Shown here: positions 1 to 12,241 of the stretch, piece by piece
Position numbering within the stretch: position 1 is the first letter of the stretch
Layout of the letters: each line of letters opens with the position of its first letter
From: Odontesthes bonariensis
Lineage: Eukaryota > Chordata > Actinopteri > Atheriniformes > Atherinopsidae
Length of the DNA: 64,000 nucleotides
Assembly (NCBI RefSeq): GCF_027942865.1
Contig: NC_134510.1
Coordinates: 15,466,743-15,530,742 of the forward strand
Direction of reading: 5' to 3'
Translations under genes and position numbers: made by a program
The notes under the pieces: generated by a model
Seen by the model: the letters and a program-made list of their open reading frames with translations, nothing else
Database searches by the model: none
What the model was told of the DNA's origin: nothing

Positions 1-3000
1 GCCGAGATAAGTCAAACTAACAGCTTACAGTAACACTGCATAGTTCCGTGCCAGTTTACCACCTTAAGCATAACAATTCAACCAAGTCTCACCATCCTAA
101 CTACATCTAATCCACGGAGATGCAATGTTTGCTTTGCTTTTTTATGTTTTATTCAATTGATCAATTTATTGTGTGTTATTCCTACTATGCTAGTTAGTTA
201 TCTTACCAAACATAAATTTTACTTTGTTTTGGTCACTCTTTCTACATCAGAGCTCAATGACATGTTGCTTGTGTTTGGAGGAAAACATTCTTAACGGAAA
301 TTCTAGTGAAAAATCAACTGCTGGCAAAGCGCTTGCAGCCCATTGCAGTGTTTGGACATAAATTCATTCACTCATGTGATGGCATGCAAAACAAACCACA
401 AGTTAAATAAACAGGGTTCCATTCTGGTCGAGTATTGTATTTGTATTTTCTGGCCGGGTTGGGGTCAACGACTTCCACCTCGGTCCAGAGAGGTGCCCCA
501 TTGTAACAAAAATACACAAACTTACATAATTCATTAATATATAGATTGATTTAAATTTAGATTTATTTGACCTATGTCTGAGAAAACATGGGTCTAAAGT
601 GGTTCAAGTCACATGAAAAAAGAGAAAGGAAGGTTTGCTCAGTAAGGCCTAAACTGAATTCATGTAAATTAATATTTTAAACACCCCCAGATGAAGCACA
701 GTGAGGCAGAAGCAGTTAGTATGTTTCTCATCTTGTCTAAAAAAAATGCTGACTTGTCTACACACATATGTAAAGATGCTTAAATTTAGATGGGCTTACT
801 TCACAATGGCCCACCATCTGCCTTCCTCCTATTGTTGTTGCTGATTGTATTTTGAATTTCAGTGGCGTACAGTAACATTGACAATTCCAGTTGTAGTTTT
901 TCTAAATCACAGAGTGGCTTCAGATGACAGACTGATAATAAACTGAACAATTAAGCAAGAAAATTTCACTAATGTTATCATCCACTATCTCAGCTGCTAT
1001 TGGGCGAGAGGCAGGGTACATTCTGGACAGGTCGCCAGTTCATCACAGGACAACTTTAAACACTGGGGGAAACATGACCAGCAGAAAGACTTTCTTCACA
1101 GTCAACATCACTTTCCACTTTTCAGTGAGGAAGCAGTCCTGACTCATCAGCATCTGCACATTTTGTAAGAGACATCCATAAAAAAAACTCTATTTCTAAG
1201 CTGTTTACATTTAGTCAAATCATCAAGATTCATGATGATCGGCCCAATTACAGTTTGCCCATGCCTTGTTGTCAAATGATGTGTGGAACAGTGTGGATTT
1301 TTTTTTTTTTTCATAGTGCTAACTTCTCATCTGCAGCTGAATTTTCCAGAGTGAGTTTCGATGTTTAGATGAAAGATGTGGTGAGAGACTTTGTGGCGGC
1401 ATCAGGATTGTTTAGACTGTGCAGCTATTTGAAGACGGACGTGGCTTTGGCTAAAAAAAAGCTATTTTGGTCACACCATACTGTGTGAAAGCCTTAACCG
1501 TTTAAGGGAAGCTTTGCAATATATCCTCCTGCCAATGACTCCGATAATAGTAAGAAAAATCTTCTGGTTTTACAGGGCTTTAAAATGAGGTCATTACAAC
1601 CACAGATAAACAAAAACACATGATTGTGTTATTAAATTTTTAATAAAAACTAGTGTGAAAAATGAACTACACCTACACTGCTTCCACCGACATTAAGAGG
1701 GTTAGCTGTCGCTAATCAAGAGCCCTTTATTAATTGATAATTAGCGAGTGTGACCACCTCCATAAAAGCAGATGTTTTGATCATTTTCTGGTACAGAGCA
1801 GGCCCTGCAACTTATGAATGGCAGCTGAGCCAGGCTCCAGCCCTCGTGTGACCATGAATTGGATAAAGTGAGTAAAGAAAATGGATAGATGTGTATCCCA
1901 AGCTCAGACGTGCATAGAAACTTTAAAAAAAAACAAGCAGCCAAATCTTGACTCTACAGCATGTTAAATGTTAAAGTTAATGTATTTTTCTGTATTTGGA
2001 AAAAGACTGATATGACTTGTTTGGAAGGGTTGCAGGAGAAAGCCTCGTCTCTCCAAAAAGAACATGGCAGCATGACTTAAGTTTGTAAAGAGGCATCTGA
2101 ACAAACCACAAGATTTCTGGAACAATGTCTTTTAGACAGCCTAGACCAAAGTGGAGATGTTTGGCCACAGTACACAGCATCACGTTTGATGTAAACCAAA
2201 TACAGCATATCAGCACAAGCACCTCATACAAACTGTCCAGCACTGTGGTGGATGGCTGACGTTTTTGGGCTTGTTTTGCAGCCATAGGACCTGGACTCCG
2301 TCATTGAGTTGACCATTTAGTCCTCTTTATGCCAAAGTATTTTAGAGTAAAATGTGAGGCCAACTGTCTGACAGATAAAGTTTGGCTGAAATTGGCTCAT
2401 GCAACAACACAATGATTCCGAGCATAGCAGCAAATCTACAACAGAATGAAAAGAAAAAGAAAAGAAACCATGTGTTGAAGTGGTCAAGTCAAACACCACT
2501 AACTCCTGACATAGTTGTCAGCTCTGTGAATCTCCTTAAGTCAAGAACATACTTGCGGGTTTAACCTTGTGCTCTCTAATTGGCAACCAGGTCCCTTGTT
2601 GCATCTTAGTTGTTTCAGCTTGTTATTAACCTCCAGATTGTTGTTATCTGATCTGAATTCCTTGAGGTTCAGGTTCATGACAAGCCTGAGGGAATAGTGT
2701 GCAAGCTGGTATAAATGGTTATAGTACTGTGTTGACGTTACAAATTGCATGTGGATTGACCAATGTGCAGCATGATTCCGGTTTAAGTAATATCTGCACT
2801 TCATCCAGTCAGTAGTTCCTGCAATTAAGAGTTTCTTCTTCCGACTCACCAGATGTCTCCGTTGGGTTCCTGATAGATATGGCTTCAATTAATATTACCA
2901 CAATGGTCGGGTACAGTGCCCTTTACATTTGGTTTAAATTACTTTAATGTTTTATGTAGATGTTCAGGGACAACCAATACAACAGATATAGGATGGCCGA

Positions 3001-4113
3001 TCACCTGAGTTTCCTGTACGAAGTAGTAGAAGTTAGGAAGATAGGAGCACCGATCAGGAAGTCGCCTGGTTGACTCCCATTGTATCTACTGAAGATATGT
3101 GGAGGTGCAAGGGTCAGACAAAATGTTGATCACAATAGCCACACACAATACACCCTATTTGGTGTACACAGGGTCAGCACACTGCAGGGTTTGTTTATTG
3201 ATTATTTATGTGACAACAATGGTTGGCGTAAACAGGTTTCAATGACCTCAGGGCATTTCTCTTACCGTCTTCTCTCTAAATAAATATCAGGCAGATAAAT
3301 ATAGCAATGAGCTGCATCGCTGATACTTTCATTCTGAGAGAATAGAGAAGAAAGGAAATGCTCCCTTTGTTTAGAGCAGAGTCAGCTGTTATTATTGTAA
3401 CAGTGATCATCCTGCAGACATGCGCATAAAGAGAAGCTACACATGTGAGGAACAAGCAGATCTTTGCTCACTGCACTGGTAATAATCACTGCAGCATTGG
3501 TATGTCATTTAATTTAAAATAAATCCTAATGCTGGAAGTGTGGTCACATTCATAATGCACTAACATGGAAGCATGATGGAGGGCATGTTTTATTAGTGAT
3601 AATTTGCACCAGACTGTCATAAAAGGAAAAGGTTTGCATTCTGTTCTGTTCTGTTCTATTTACAGTTTAAAGCCAGCTCCCCTGCAAAGGTTTGTCTTCA
3701 GAATGACTTATTACTTAATGACTGTTACTGTTAGTGCATATGGTAACGTTGCCTTGCAAATAAATGCAATAAGACACGAATAGGATTTATTATTTTAAAC
3801 TGAATCTGATTTTTACTCCTTATCTTACATAGCTAAACTAAAGTCAAAATTTGATCAAAAAGGTAATATTTCAACTGCCTGGGACACTGAACATCTTTTC
3901 TTTGAATCTATGATAATCTCGGTGTTACAGAATATGCAAGTGCGTCATCCAATTATAGACTAACATGTATGTGTAGCCAGGGTGGTGGCTCTGCTGTCTA
4001 GTTTACAACAACACATGTGTCCACAGTTGCACACGAACATTTCATGTGCACAATCACACAAACCATTCTGGTGGCACCAGCTGAGCGCTGTTTGTGTTTG
4101 AGCTACCTGTGTG
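1..4113. other. Intergenic, gene-free AT-rich stretch
   Basis: No open frame here shows codon bias, paired splice sites or a recognisable domain. What can be seen: a short segment near 998-1060 (GGCAGGGTACATTCTGGACA and flanks) that resembles a repeat common in fish genomes, a T run near 1297-1310, and a small CTGTT pentamer run at about 3640-3658. The fish-repeat assignment is from recall and was not aligned. Confidence 0.6.
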
Positions 4114-4489
4114 AAGTTGGCACCCCATATGTTGAAAATATGAATAAAAGCATTTTGGTTCGTCTGTCCATCGTTTGTGCACGATTGTGCAGGCAAAATC
4201 AGCGTTTGTGAACAAACCGTCTTGAAGATATTTAACTTTTAAGAGGTTGGTGACCTTAGGTCACTCAGCACCCCATTAACATCCAAATGACTCGAAAATG
4301 GTTGGAATCGTTTGTGCATCGTTTGTGCACGTTTGTGCAGGCAAAATGAACATTTGTGCACAAACCATTTTTATGTTATTTAACTTTTAAGTTTTTGAAA
4401 GTAGGTCACTCAGCACCCCATCAACATCCGAATGACTCGAAAATGGTTGGAATTGTTTGTGCACGTTTGTGCAGGCAAAATTAACATTT

Positions 4490-5018
4490 ACATTTATTAC
4501 ATTTACAGTTACATTTATAAAATAGCCTCGTTACTTTCATCTCATTTCACCGCCGCTTTCATTCAGGAGGCAAAAAAGGTAAGAAATGCTCCACATCATC
4601 AAACAGTTAATCAACAAAGCTGAATTTGTCAATGGCCAATCAGAATTTGAAAGGTTGCGATGTCAGGCTGACAGGGATGCATGCATATGTTGTGTGTTCT
4701 AGCTATTGTAAGCTTTTACTTACAAGCTATTGTATGCAAACTGCTAGTTCTTAATTCCAAAGGAATTGGGCCAACAATCCATTTCAGCTCTTTGAGCAGT
4801 TTGATTTATGCTCAACTCTGTCAGAAGTTATAGTGTTCTTACAGGAGGACACATGTAGGCCTTTCTCACTCAGACGGAAGGCTCACTGGTCTCAAGTCAT
4901 AAACACACATAAAAAAACTGTTGACACATGTTAGCAATACAGTACCACTGTACAATGTTGTTGAGTCAGAGAAAAATAGTATGATAATAATGATAACAAT
5001 ATGTAATAATAATAGGCC

Positions 5019-5050
<32 letters not shown>

Positions 5051-5300
5051 TCTTTCGAAACCCTACATTCTATGAGTCACATATCTGATCCATAAGTCAC
5101 GCTATTGTCCTCAAAGGCATTTTTTCCCGTTTTATTACTTTTACTTTTTACTTGAAAAGTAGCTTGGAAACTGTATACTTTTTTACTTTTACTTGAGTAA
5201 AAAGCTTCAGTAGATACCTCTACTTGTAAATAAGTATTTCCAAACCCAAGTATCTATACTTCTACTTAAGTAGTAAATGTGAATACTTTTGACACCTCTG
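4490..5300 (-). mobile_element. hAT-like non-autonomous element, copy 1 (one end unclear)
   Basis: The right end reads GACACCTCTG at 5291-5300, preceded by a T/A-rich subterminal region (about 5120-5290) with repeated ACTTTTACTT and TACTTGTA-type words. This resembles fish hAT elements that begin CAGAGGTGTCA. The interior (about 4640-4970) matches copy 2 in inverse orientation at 5690-6000. The other end is not recognisable near 4490, so it is either truncated or diverged. An AAT trinucleotide run at about 5008-5048 lies inside and explains a spurious polyleucine frame there. Confidence 0.6.
5010..5048. repeat. (TAA)n microsatellite
   Basis: AAT/TAA trinucleotide run, interrupted by GGCC near 5016, inside the hAT-like copy. 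The antisense reading gives a meaningless run of leucines. Confidence 0.85.
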
Positions 5301-5449
5301 ATTGTTTTGAGGAAAATACGTATATTTTCATTTGATACATGCAACAAACTGCATGTGTTTCATGTCTTGGACTCTGATCTTTCACTAAGTTAGTGAAACC
5401 CTTCATTCACTGTGTTCTGTAAGTGTTCTCTTGTGTTTCTGTAGTTATA

Positions 5450-6214
5450 CTGTTCTCAATATGATGTCGGTCCACCTTTTGCAGCTATTACAGCTTGAAC
5501 TCTTTTGGGAAGGCCATCCACAAGGTTGAGGAGCGTGTTTTTAAGAGGTAGAGGCCCGTTCCAAACTGTTCTCACAAGGTTGGGAGCATGGAATTGTCAA
5601 AAATGTTTTGGTATCCTGAAGCTGTAATAGCTGCAAAAGGTGGACCGACATCATATTGAACCCTATGGTTTAGGGAGAGGTGTCAATTCAACAACATTGT
5701 ACAGTAGTACTGTATTGATAACATGTGCCATCAGTTTTTTTATGTGTGTTTATGACTTGAGACCAGGGAGCCTTCCGTCTGAGTGAGAAAGGCTTACATG
5801 AATACTCCTGAAAGAACACTATAACTTCTGACGGAGTTGAGCATTAATCAAACTGCTGAAAGAGCTGAAATAGATTGTTGGTCCAATTCCTTTGGCAGTT
5901 TGCATACAATAGCTTGTAAGTAAAAGCTTACAATAGCTTAGACACAAAACACATGCATGCATCCCTGTCAGTGCTGGACATCCCACCCTTTCAAATTATG
6001 ATTGGCCATGTAAAAAGTAAGAAGTAAAAAGTATGATGAAAAATAATTACTGCATTTAAGTACAAAGTAACGACTTTCTACTTAAGTACAGTAACGAAGT
6101 ATTTGTACTTGTATTTGTACTTCGTTACTTGACACCTGGGTTTAGGAATGGGATAGCACGTAAGTTCATATGTGAGTCTAGGCAGGTTAGTGAATACTTT
6201 TGGCAATATTGTGT
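5450..6214. mobile_element. Palindromic Tc1/mariner-like MITE relic, split by a hAT insertion
   Basis: ATGATGTCGGTCCACCTTTT near 5461 is repeated in reverse complement near 5637-5655, so the core folds back. The distal part after the insertion contains CATATGTGAGTC and ends GGCAATATTGTGTA near 6201-6214. That end resembles the reverse complement of a TACACTATATTGCC terminus of an abundant fish repeat. The opposite terminus is not evident. The element is interrupted at 5675-6138. The family name is from recall, not alignment. Confidence 0.55.
5675..6138 (+). mobile_element. hAT-like non-autonomous element, copy 2, with 8-bp target duplication
   Basis: The element begins GAGAGGTGTCAA and ends TTGACACCTG. 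It is flanked by the exact 8-bp direct repeat GGTTTAGG at 5667-5674 and 6139-6146, the duplication length expected for hAT transposition. Removing the insert and one copy of the duplication restores a continuous Tc1-like repeat. Its interior matches copy 1 (about 4640-4970) in the opposite orientation, so the two copies form a large imperfect palindrome. Confidence 0.8.
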
Positions 6215-6923
6215 ATTACTTAATTATTACATAATAATATTGACTTTATAATGTCACAGGTATATAAGACCTCTTTCTGTGATGAAAATCTTTGTATGGG
6301 TTTATGAAATGGCAGCATGTCCATAGAGAAATGTTTATAATACTGTGGTACTGTGACAACAATGAACACTTGGTTCATGTATGACCAAACTATGATTAAT
6401 ACTATATGCACATAATGCAGAGGTTTGAAATGGACACAAAACATGTAACCTGCGAATTCCCATACTGCTTTGACTGTCATGACATCATCTAGGGACTTTT
6501 CAGAGAGCCAGTGATGACTTTCTGTGATTTTCCTTGGCAATACTAAAATAAAACTCCTTGTAATCCCTGTATTTCCCTCAAAACTGTAATTTTGGTTTTA
6601 ACACTGATATGTGTCTTTCACACAAATCTTTGCACAAAATTATATTTACATCTTAGGCCTAAGTGTCCCGAACATTTAGGAATTGGATTTGTAGTTGTCT
6701 TTAAATCAATCATCAATATGTAGAGATATAAGGCATTTAAGATAGCAGTATCTAACAGTGTATAGATATAAATTAGTTACCTTGGCCAGATGGCTGTATG
6801 CGTGGCTGGTGCTGCAGAAATGTTTTTTGTATTTAAGGTAAACTGAGTCTTATTGCCCAAGGCCCTCCCACCCTGTAGCAAATTCCCGGGCCATCATTTT
6901 TTGCACAGTACACATGAAGCACT

Positions 6924-7017
6924 TCTTTCATTGTGCCGGTAAAGAATGAAATGCATGCATGTTGCATTTTTCTTTCATTGTGCCATTTAAGTATGAAGTG
7001 CATGCATGTTGCATTTT
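6924..7017. repeat. Tandem duplication of a 47-bp unit
   Basis: 6924-6970 and 6971-7017 are adjacent copies of the same 47-bp unit beginning TCTTTCATTGTGCC and ending GCATGTTGCATTTT, with several substitutions between them. Confidence 0.85.
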
Positions 7018-10000
7018 ATTTGTGTTGTAGTTTACGCTATTACTTTGCAGACAAGGAGAATGAACATTGGTGTATATGCATGGTGATATAAAGCTAGACA
7101 TTTAAAATAGGGAGTGGTACTATTTACCAAAATTAAACTTAATCATGCTTTACCACTCTGAAAATATGAAGACAACCCTTGTGATTGCATAAATACTAAT
7201 GTTTGATCAGTTGACCAATGCTAACTTATGTTGATGGCCACAATAGTGCAAAATAGGGGTATATAATCACAACAGTGTGCTACAATATTCAACATTTTTA
7301 CACCTCTGGTAAATAATGACTGCCAAGACATGTTGATGGGGTGCTGAGTGACCTACTTTCAAAAAATTAAAAGTTAAATTATAAAAAAAACTATTTGTGC
7401 ACAAACATTAATTTTGCCTGCACAAACGTACACAAACGATGCACAAACGATTCCAACCATTTTCGAGTCATTTGGATGTTAATGGGGTGCTGAGTGACCT
7501 AAGGTCACCAACCTCTTAAAAGTTAAATATCTTCAAAACGGTTTGTGGACAAACGCTGATTTTGCCTGCACAATCGTGCACAAACGATGCACAAACGAAC
7601 CAAAATGCTTTTATTCATATTTTCAACATATGGGGTGCCAACTTATGTAAACCCTGCATTTGGATGTTACAGATAAACTGTACCCTGACCACATGCCAAC
7701 ATGTATTAGAGACTATTATGACTTATTTCCAGTAAAATGTCAGACATATTTATTTTCATATGTAGGAGAAGCTTACAGTTAAACTGGAGAGCATCCTAAG
7801 GACCTAACTGACTAACTGACTAACCTGTGTCTGTGTTAATTACAAGAACATTTCAGTATCCTATTGGATTTGAGCAACCTGCCACATCAAACCATGAGAA
7901 CATTTTTAAAAAGCAAATTTTTCTTCACAACTTTCACATTTTACTTTGTGTTTCAGTCATGCCTCTCAGGAATTTGCACATGAGATTCGATGACTGATGA
8001 AGTTTACAAGCGCTGATAAACAATTATTGCTATTCTGTTTCAGGCAACCGTCTTGTTTCTCTCTAATACAGCGTGAACATAAAACAGGAAAACAGCACGG
8101 AAATGATATTATGTAAAGAATAATGCAAAAGTTTAATGTTTTGCTTCCCTTTCACTACCTGACTCACAAAAATAGTTTCAAGCAACATTTCTTAATTTGG
8201 TTCCAGTTAAACATACCATGAGCCAAGTTTGTCTGTGTAGTAGGACATTTGAGCGTAGACACAAACACACACACGCGCAGGTCTGCTTTGTTCATTTAAA
8301 GTAGAGAATGAGGGTGTGTCTTCCCCAGTCACGAGAGTCTCTTTCTGTGTCTCACTCCTTCCTGCCTGTCTCGTCCTCATGTCTTCAGCTGATATATTGT
8401 TTCTGTCGGCTACGTGTTTGTGTGCAGAATAAATTAGGTAAAACAAGAATGTAGTTTTCCTTATTTCAAAATTCTATATTCAGTCCAGACAATTAAGTTT
8501 TCTTACTATCTTAAACGTAAGTGAAAAAAATTGGTCTTTTACTTTTTTTTTCATGACTCCAAATCACAATATGAGTCATCTCAAAGCATTTTACCCAGTG
8601 AGATTAAGACCTTGCAATATGATAGAAGGAAACCAGTCCTTAGAGTCACCAACTCTTTTGTCAATCGATTCATTGTTTGCTCTCATTCACATTTTTTTCT
8701 GTTTAAGTAATTATGACTTAAAAACAGCCGTTTAAGACGACTTGTCAACTTCAAACTGTCGCTCTGCTCTAATAAACTCCTGATTTTATGACTGCTGTGT
8801 CATCAGACAATGATTTCACCATTCAAGTAACTTGAAGATGATGATCTCCTACAGAGAAAGCTAGAAGTGGCAGGATATATTGAAAATTTGTCAAACATTT
8901 TTAGAACAACGTTTTAGTCAATAATTCAAATCTGCTCCAATCCATGTAAACTAGGAAGAGGTCGGTGGTCCAATTAAATGGCCAAGTCGGGCTGTAACCA
9001 TAGCTCGACTGAGCTGTAGGCATAACCGGGAAGATTCATTGGGATTTCTTATTTTTCTGATTAAACTTGGGAATCAGTTAAAAATCTACAGACATCTCTA
9101 TGTAAATCAGTGAGCTTTTTATATTAATATTCCTACAAGACCCCAGGTCTTCTGAGCAGGGCATCGGAGTTGCACCTCGTTGCTTTCGCTGACCTGGAGC
9201 AGTCTTCCATAACAGCAAGAACAGCAAACGCCCTCGGGTGTTTTGAATCATAATTGAAGACATTTTTTTCGTCATGTTATTTATGTGCAGTATAAGTCAA
9301 AAGTACACATCCAAAATTGGTACGTGTTAGTATTGTAACCTTATGGGCTTTACACAATATGATGAAATTCTATGCAAACTGATTTACCTCGACACTTCAG
9401 CCGTTACATTTATTATGAGTTGCACTACATCTCTGCCTCAAAAAATGTAAATTTGGTCCAATACATCTGTTTGAGTAATGTCATTTATATCCAAACTGAA
9501 TAAACTGTCATAACGTAGTCTGAACATATTGATCAAATATGTATTTATGGCTAACAAGCTGCACACTGTCTCAAAGCATAAGTCTCAGAGTTTCTGTGTC
9601 ACTATTTCTATATTTGTTTGATCATTTCCAAAGTGTTTACCATTCTAGGCTGCTCAAACCCATCGTTGACAGCAGCATAAATTGAAAACACTATTTGAGT
9701 TTTCTTAAAGAATGTGGATTAACAAGTGAAAACTAAAGCACAAACATGATGAAGAGCTGCTGTCAGTGTGTGCCCACCCTTGTTAATGGTCCTCATTATG
9801 AGCACACTCCGATCTAATGAGCCATAATAACACCTCCTGATAAACAACCTGATAGGTGGCCCCTTTGGACTTGCCAACCTTTGACTGGATAGCTGGACGT
9901 TGGTGTGGAGGCACTGATAGGCTATCAAGGGGAGAGTGGGAAGGGCTGGCTGGCTGTTGGCCAGTGGAAGTGAAAGGACCCCAAGGAACAAAACTTGACT

Positions 10001-10489
10001 GGCAGTGGACATTTAAGTCACATAGATGAAAGGATGGTGACGTAAACGGTGCAAGTATGTGTGCATGTGTGTGTGTATTTGATTGTTTCAGTGAAGGAAG
10101 GTCATTTGGTTGACCCTATTATCAGAGGCAAGCATGAAACATCAATCACCATTTGTCTGGGTTATGATCAAAATTGGTCAAAAGAGTCTTGTGTTAAAAA
10201 CTGTGACACTGTTAGGTTAGAATATACAGCCCAACTTACACTTTAAGTCTATCAGATGATCTGACAATGTTCTAAATTTGCTGAGAAATATTTACCATGT
10301 TAACTTTTCTAGTTGGGTGAGCCTGTCTGCTCAGTCTGTCTGACTGGGCTTAGACTGCACCATCAAAGTCTATCTGTCAACCTTGAAGCTACCAGCGAAC
10401 AACAAAGTAGGTCTGGGCTGCTCTTCATCAAAGCCCTTCGCTGTAGTCAGATCATGGCTTTGTTGAGAGATGACTGATTATCTACTGTA

Positions 10490-10490
10490 C

Positions 10491-10528
<38 letters not shown>
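10490..10528. repeat. (TG)n microsatellite
   Basis: Almost uninterrupted TG dinucleotides with one TTTG interruption near 10500. Confidence 0.9.
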
Positions 10529-10529
<1 letters not shown>

Positions 10530-11049
10530 CCATTTTGTTTCTGTGAGAGAGAACTTCTTAAGAAGAAGGGACACATTTGGTTGCACTCTTTTTTAATTTT
10601 ATTGAGATTATTTCTTACAGCAGATGTTTTCACATATCACTAAAACATAGATGTTACAAAATCAACAGGCACTAGTGAATATGATTTGAGTCATGTACTC
10701 ATGTACTTACATAATGCTGCATATTGTACGCATACAACTGATGCCAGTTTTGCCCCATTGCAATACATTGAATGACCCCAGTCTACACAGTGGAGGCATG
10801 TAATGCATGAAGATTACAAACCAGCACTAGGGAACAAGTTTCTCCTCCTTTGCTTTGGTTACCAGGGGGATTGGACCCGTGGTAAAAGCCTACTGAATAG
10901 GTCACAGATTTAACAGACAAGACCTAAGATGGCACAAATGAAGTATAACTGGGTTTTTTTCTGATGTGACTGGGTGCCCACACCATGATCGTTTTTGAAA
11001 ACAAACTTTTGTCACCTTAAGCCTGAACACACAGCAACTAAAAACATAT

Positions 11050-11099
11050 ATTCTCTATTTTATTTAATATATATAGACACATTAAATAAAATAGAGAAT
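11050..11099. repeat. Perfect 19-bp inverted repeat (hairpin)
   Basis: ATTCTCTATTTTATTTAAT at 11050-11068 is exactly reverse-complemented at 11081-11099, with a 12-base AT-rich loop. It lies about 950 bp upstream of the NCAM-family TATA box. There is no G/C-rich stem plus T run typical of a terminator, and no evidence of transcription. Confidence 0.85.
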
Positions 11100-12000
11100 G
11101 GCATCTAGTTTACTGCACTACCTCAAAAACAAAAGCGTAAATCAATCATCAGTGTTGATTTTCATGTCTGTACTCTTTCTGCTTTGACACATAAAAAAGT
11201 ATGCCGTGAAAAGGGCATTAAAAGCATGAAAACAACTGTGCTTTGCAGCAAGTTGCAATTGCGAATTTCAGCTTTTTGTTTTCTCAACTTCCAAGTCTTT
11301 AATCGAAGAAAAAGTTTGATTAAAGAGTCAGACTTTCACAAAGTCTTCAGCGTAAATAAGATGATTAAACGTATACTTTGCCAGTAACTAGCACACATTC
11401 TTATTTGAAATGTTTTGAAAAGTAAAGTAACAGTTTCCTTTGTGGTAAAGAGGGCATCACTGTGGTTACTTGATATCAGCATCCCACAGGATGTGCATTG
11501 TCAACAAATGTGAGTGGTGGCATCATGGTGGTTTTTGCATACTCTATGTGCAGCTCGGTGTGTGTACTTGTGAGGAACGTGATCTTTTTAAATGTGGGAA
11601 GAAAAAAACGATGGGGTGATAAAAATATCTTGCCCCCATCTCTTCTTTCCCTGGAGGGCTGCCTCTCCTGCTTTCATCCGGTGGCCTAGAGAGAGAGACG
11701 GAGAAGAGGGTGGAGAGAGGATGGAAGAAAAAACAGAGGATGCAAAAAAAGGAGGAGAAACAATATTGAAAAGTAACATATAATAGAGATAAGTTTGACA
11801 ATAGCGTGTGAATAAAGAAAGAGACATTCAGAAGGAAAGCAGAAGGAGATGGACATTGTTCAATTATCACTTCCCATTTTTCGCTATGAAGGACCAATGG
11901 GAGCTTTGTTGGGGTTTAAGAAAGGATGACAGTCTAGAGCTTGCTCTCTGTTTTCCCCCACCCCTTGTCATTTCCTCTCATTTCATCTGCTTGCGTGCCC

Positions 12001-12241
12001 CTATATAACCTCTGACACAGACTACAACTCAGTCATAATTGTGTCAGGAGGACAGAAGACAACAGGTGTCAGCAGATCCATGCGCCTCTGAGTTAGTTCT
12101 GAGATTTTTTTACTTGTTGCATGCCAAATAACTAAATTCAGAAGAAGAAAAAATCCTGTATTGTAGTGTTCTGTCTAGTATCCTGGGAGAAGAGCTCAGA
12201 ACAGAAGTGCTAAAGGACTGGCAACCTGCTGCCAGGTGAAC
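12001..12241 (+). promoter_or_regulatory. Putative core promoter and 5'UTR of the NCAM-family gene
   Basis: A TATA box (TATATAA, 12002-12008) lies about 235 bp upstream of the start codon, so transcription could begin near 12030. If the leader is unspliced it has two very short upstream frames: ATG CGC CTC TGA at 12080-12091 and a four-codon frame at 12121-12135. The start site is inferred from TATA spacing only. Confidence 0.5.

Larger units (their letters stand above)
4114..7644. mobile_element. Foldback-like DNA element with long inverted arms and subterminal repeats, carrying nested insertions
   Basis: The sequence starting AAGTTGGCACCCCATATGTT at 4114 reappears in reverse complement ending at 7644. 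The match continues inward for about 300-330 bp with only scattered differences. Both arms contain repeated copies of the motif GTTTGTGCA and of a block with GGTCACTCAGCACCCCAT. The left arm (to about 4490) has one more repeat unit than the right arm (about 7315-7644). No transposase frame is seen between the arms; the interior holds several other elements. Flanking target duplications are not clear (GTGTG on the left, ATGTA on the right), so the family is left open. It could be a non-autonomous DNA transposon or an inverted segmental duplication. Confidence 0.65.
7645..12000. other. Intergenic region upstream of the NCAM-family gene
   Basis: No convincing gene is present. It contains a TG microsatellite at 10490-10528, a perfect hairpin at 11050-11099, and a GA-rich tract at about 11683-11860 shortly before the NCAM-family promoter. 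Confidence 0.6.

Noticed and set aside
4866-5051. Minus-strand frame starting with a run of leucines
   Set aside because: It is the antisense of a TAA microsatellite within a hAT-like repeat, not a signal peptide.
11544-11897. Overlapping long frames on both strands
   Set aside because: They arise from the GA-rich tract, which lacks stop codons by composition; no domain or splice evidence.
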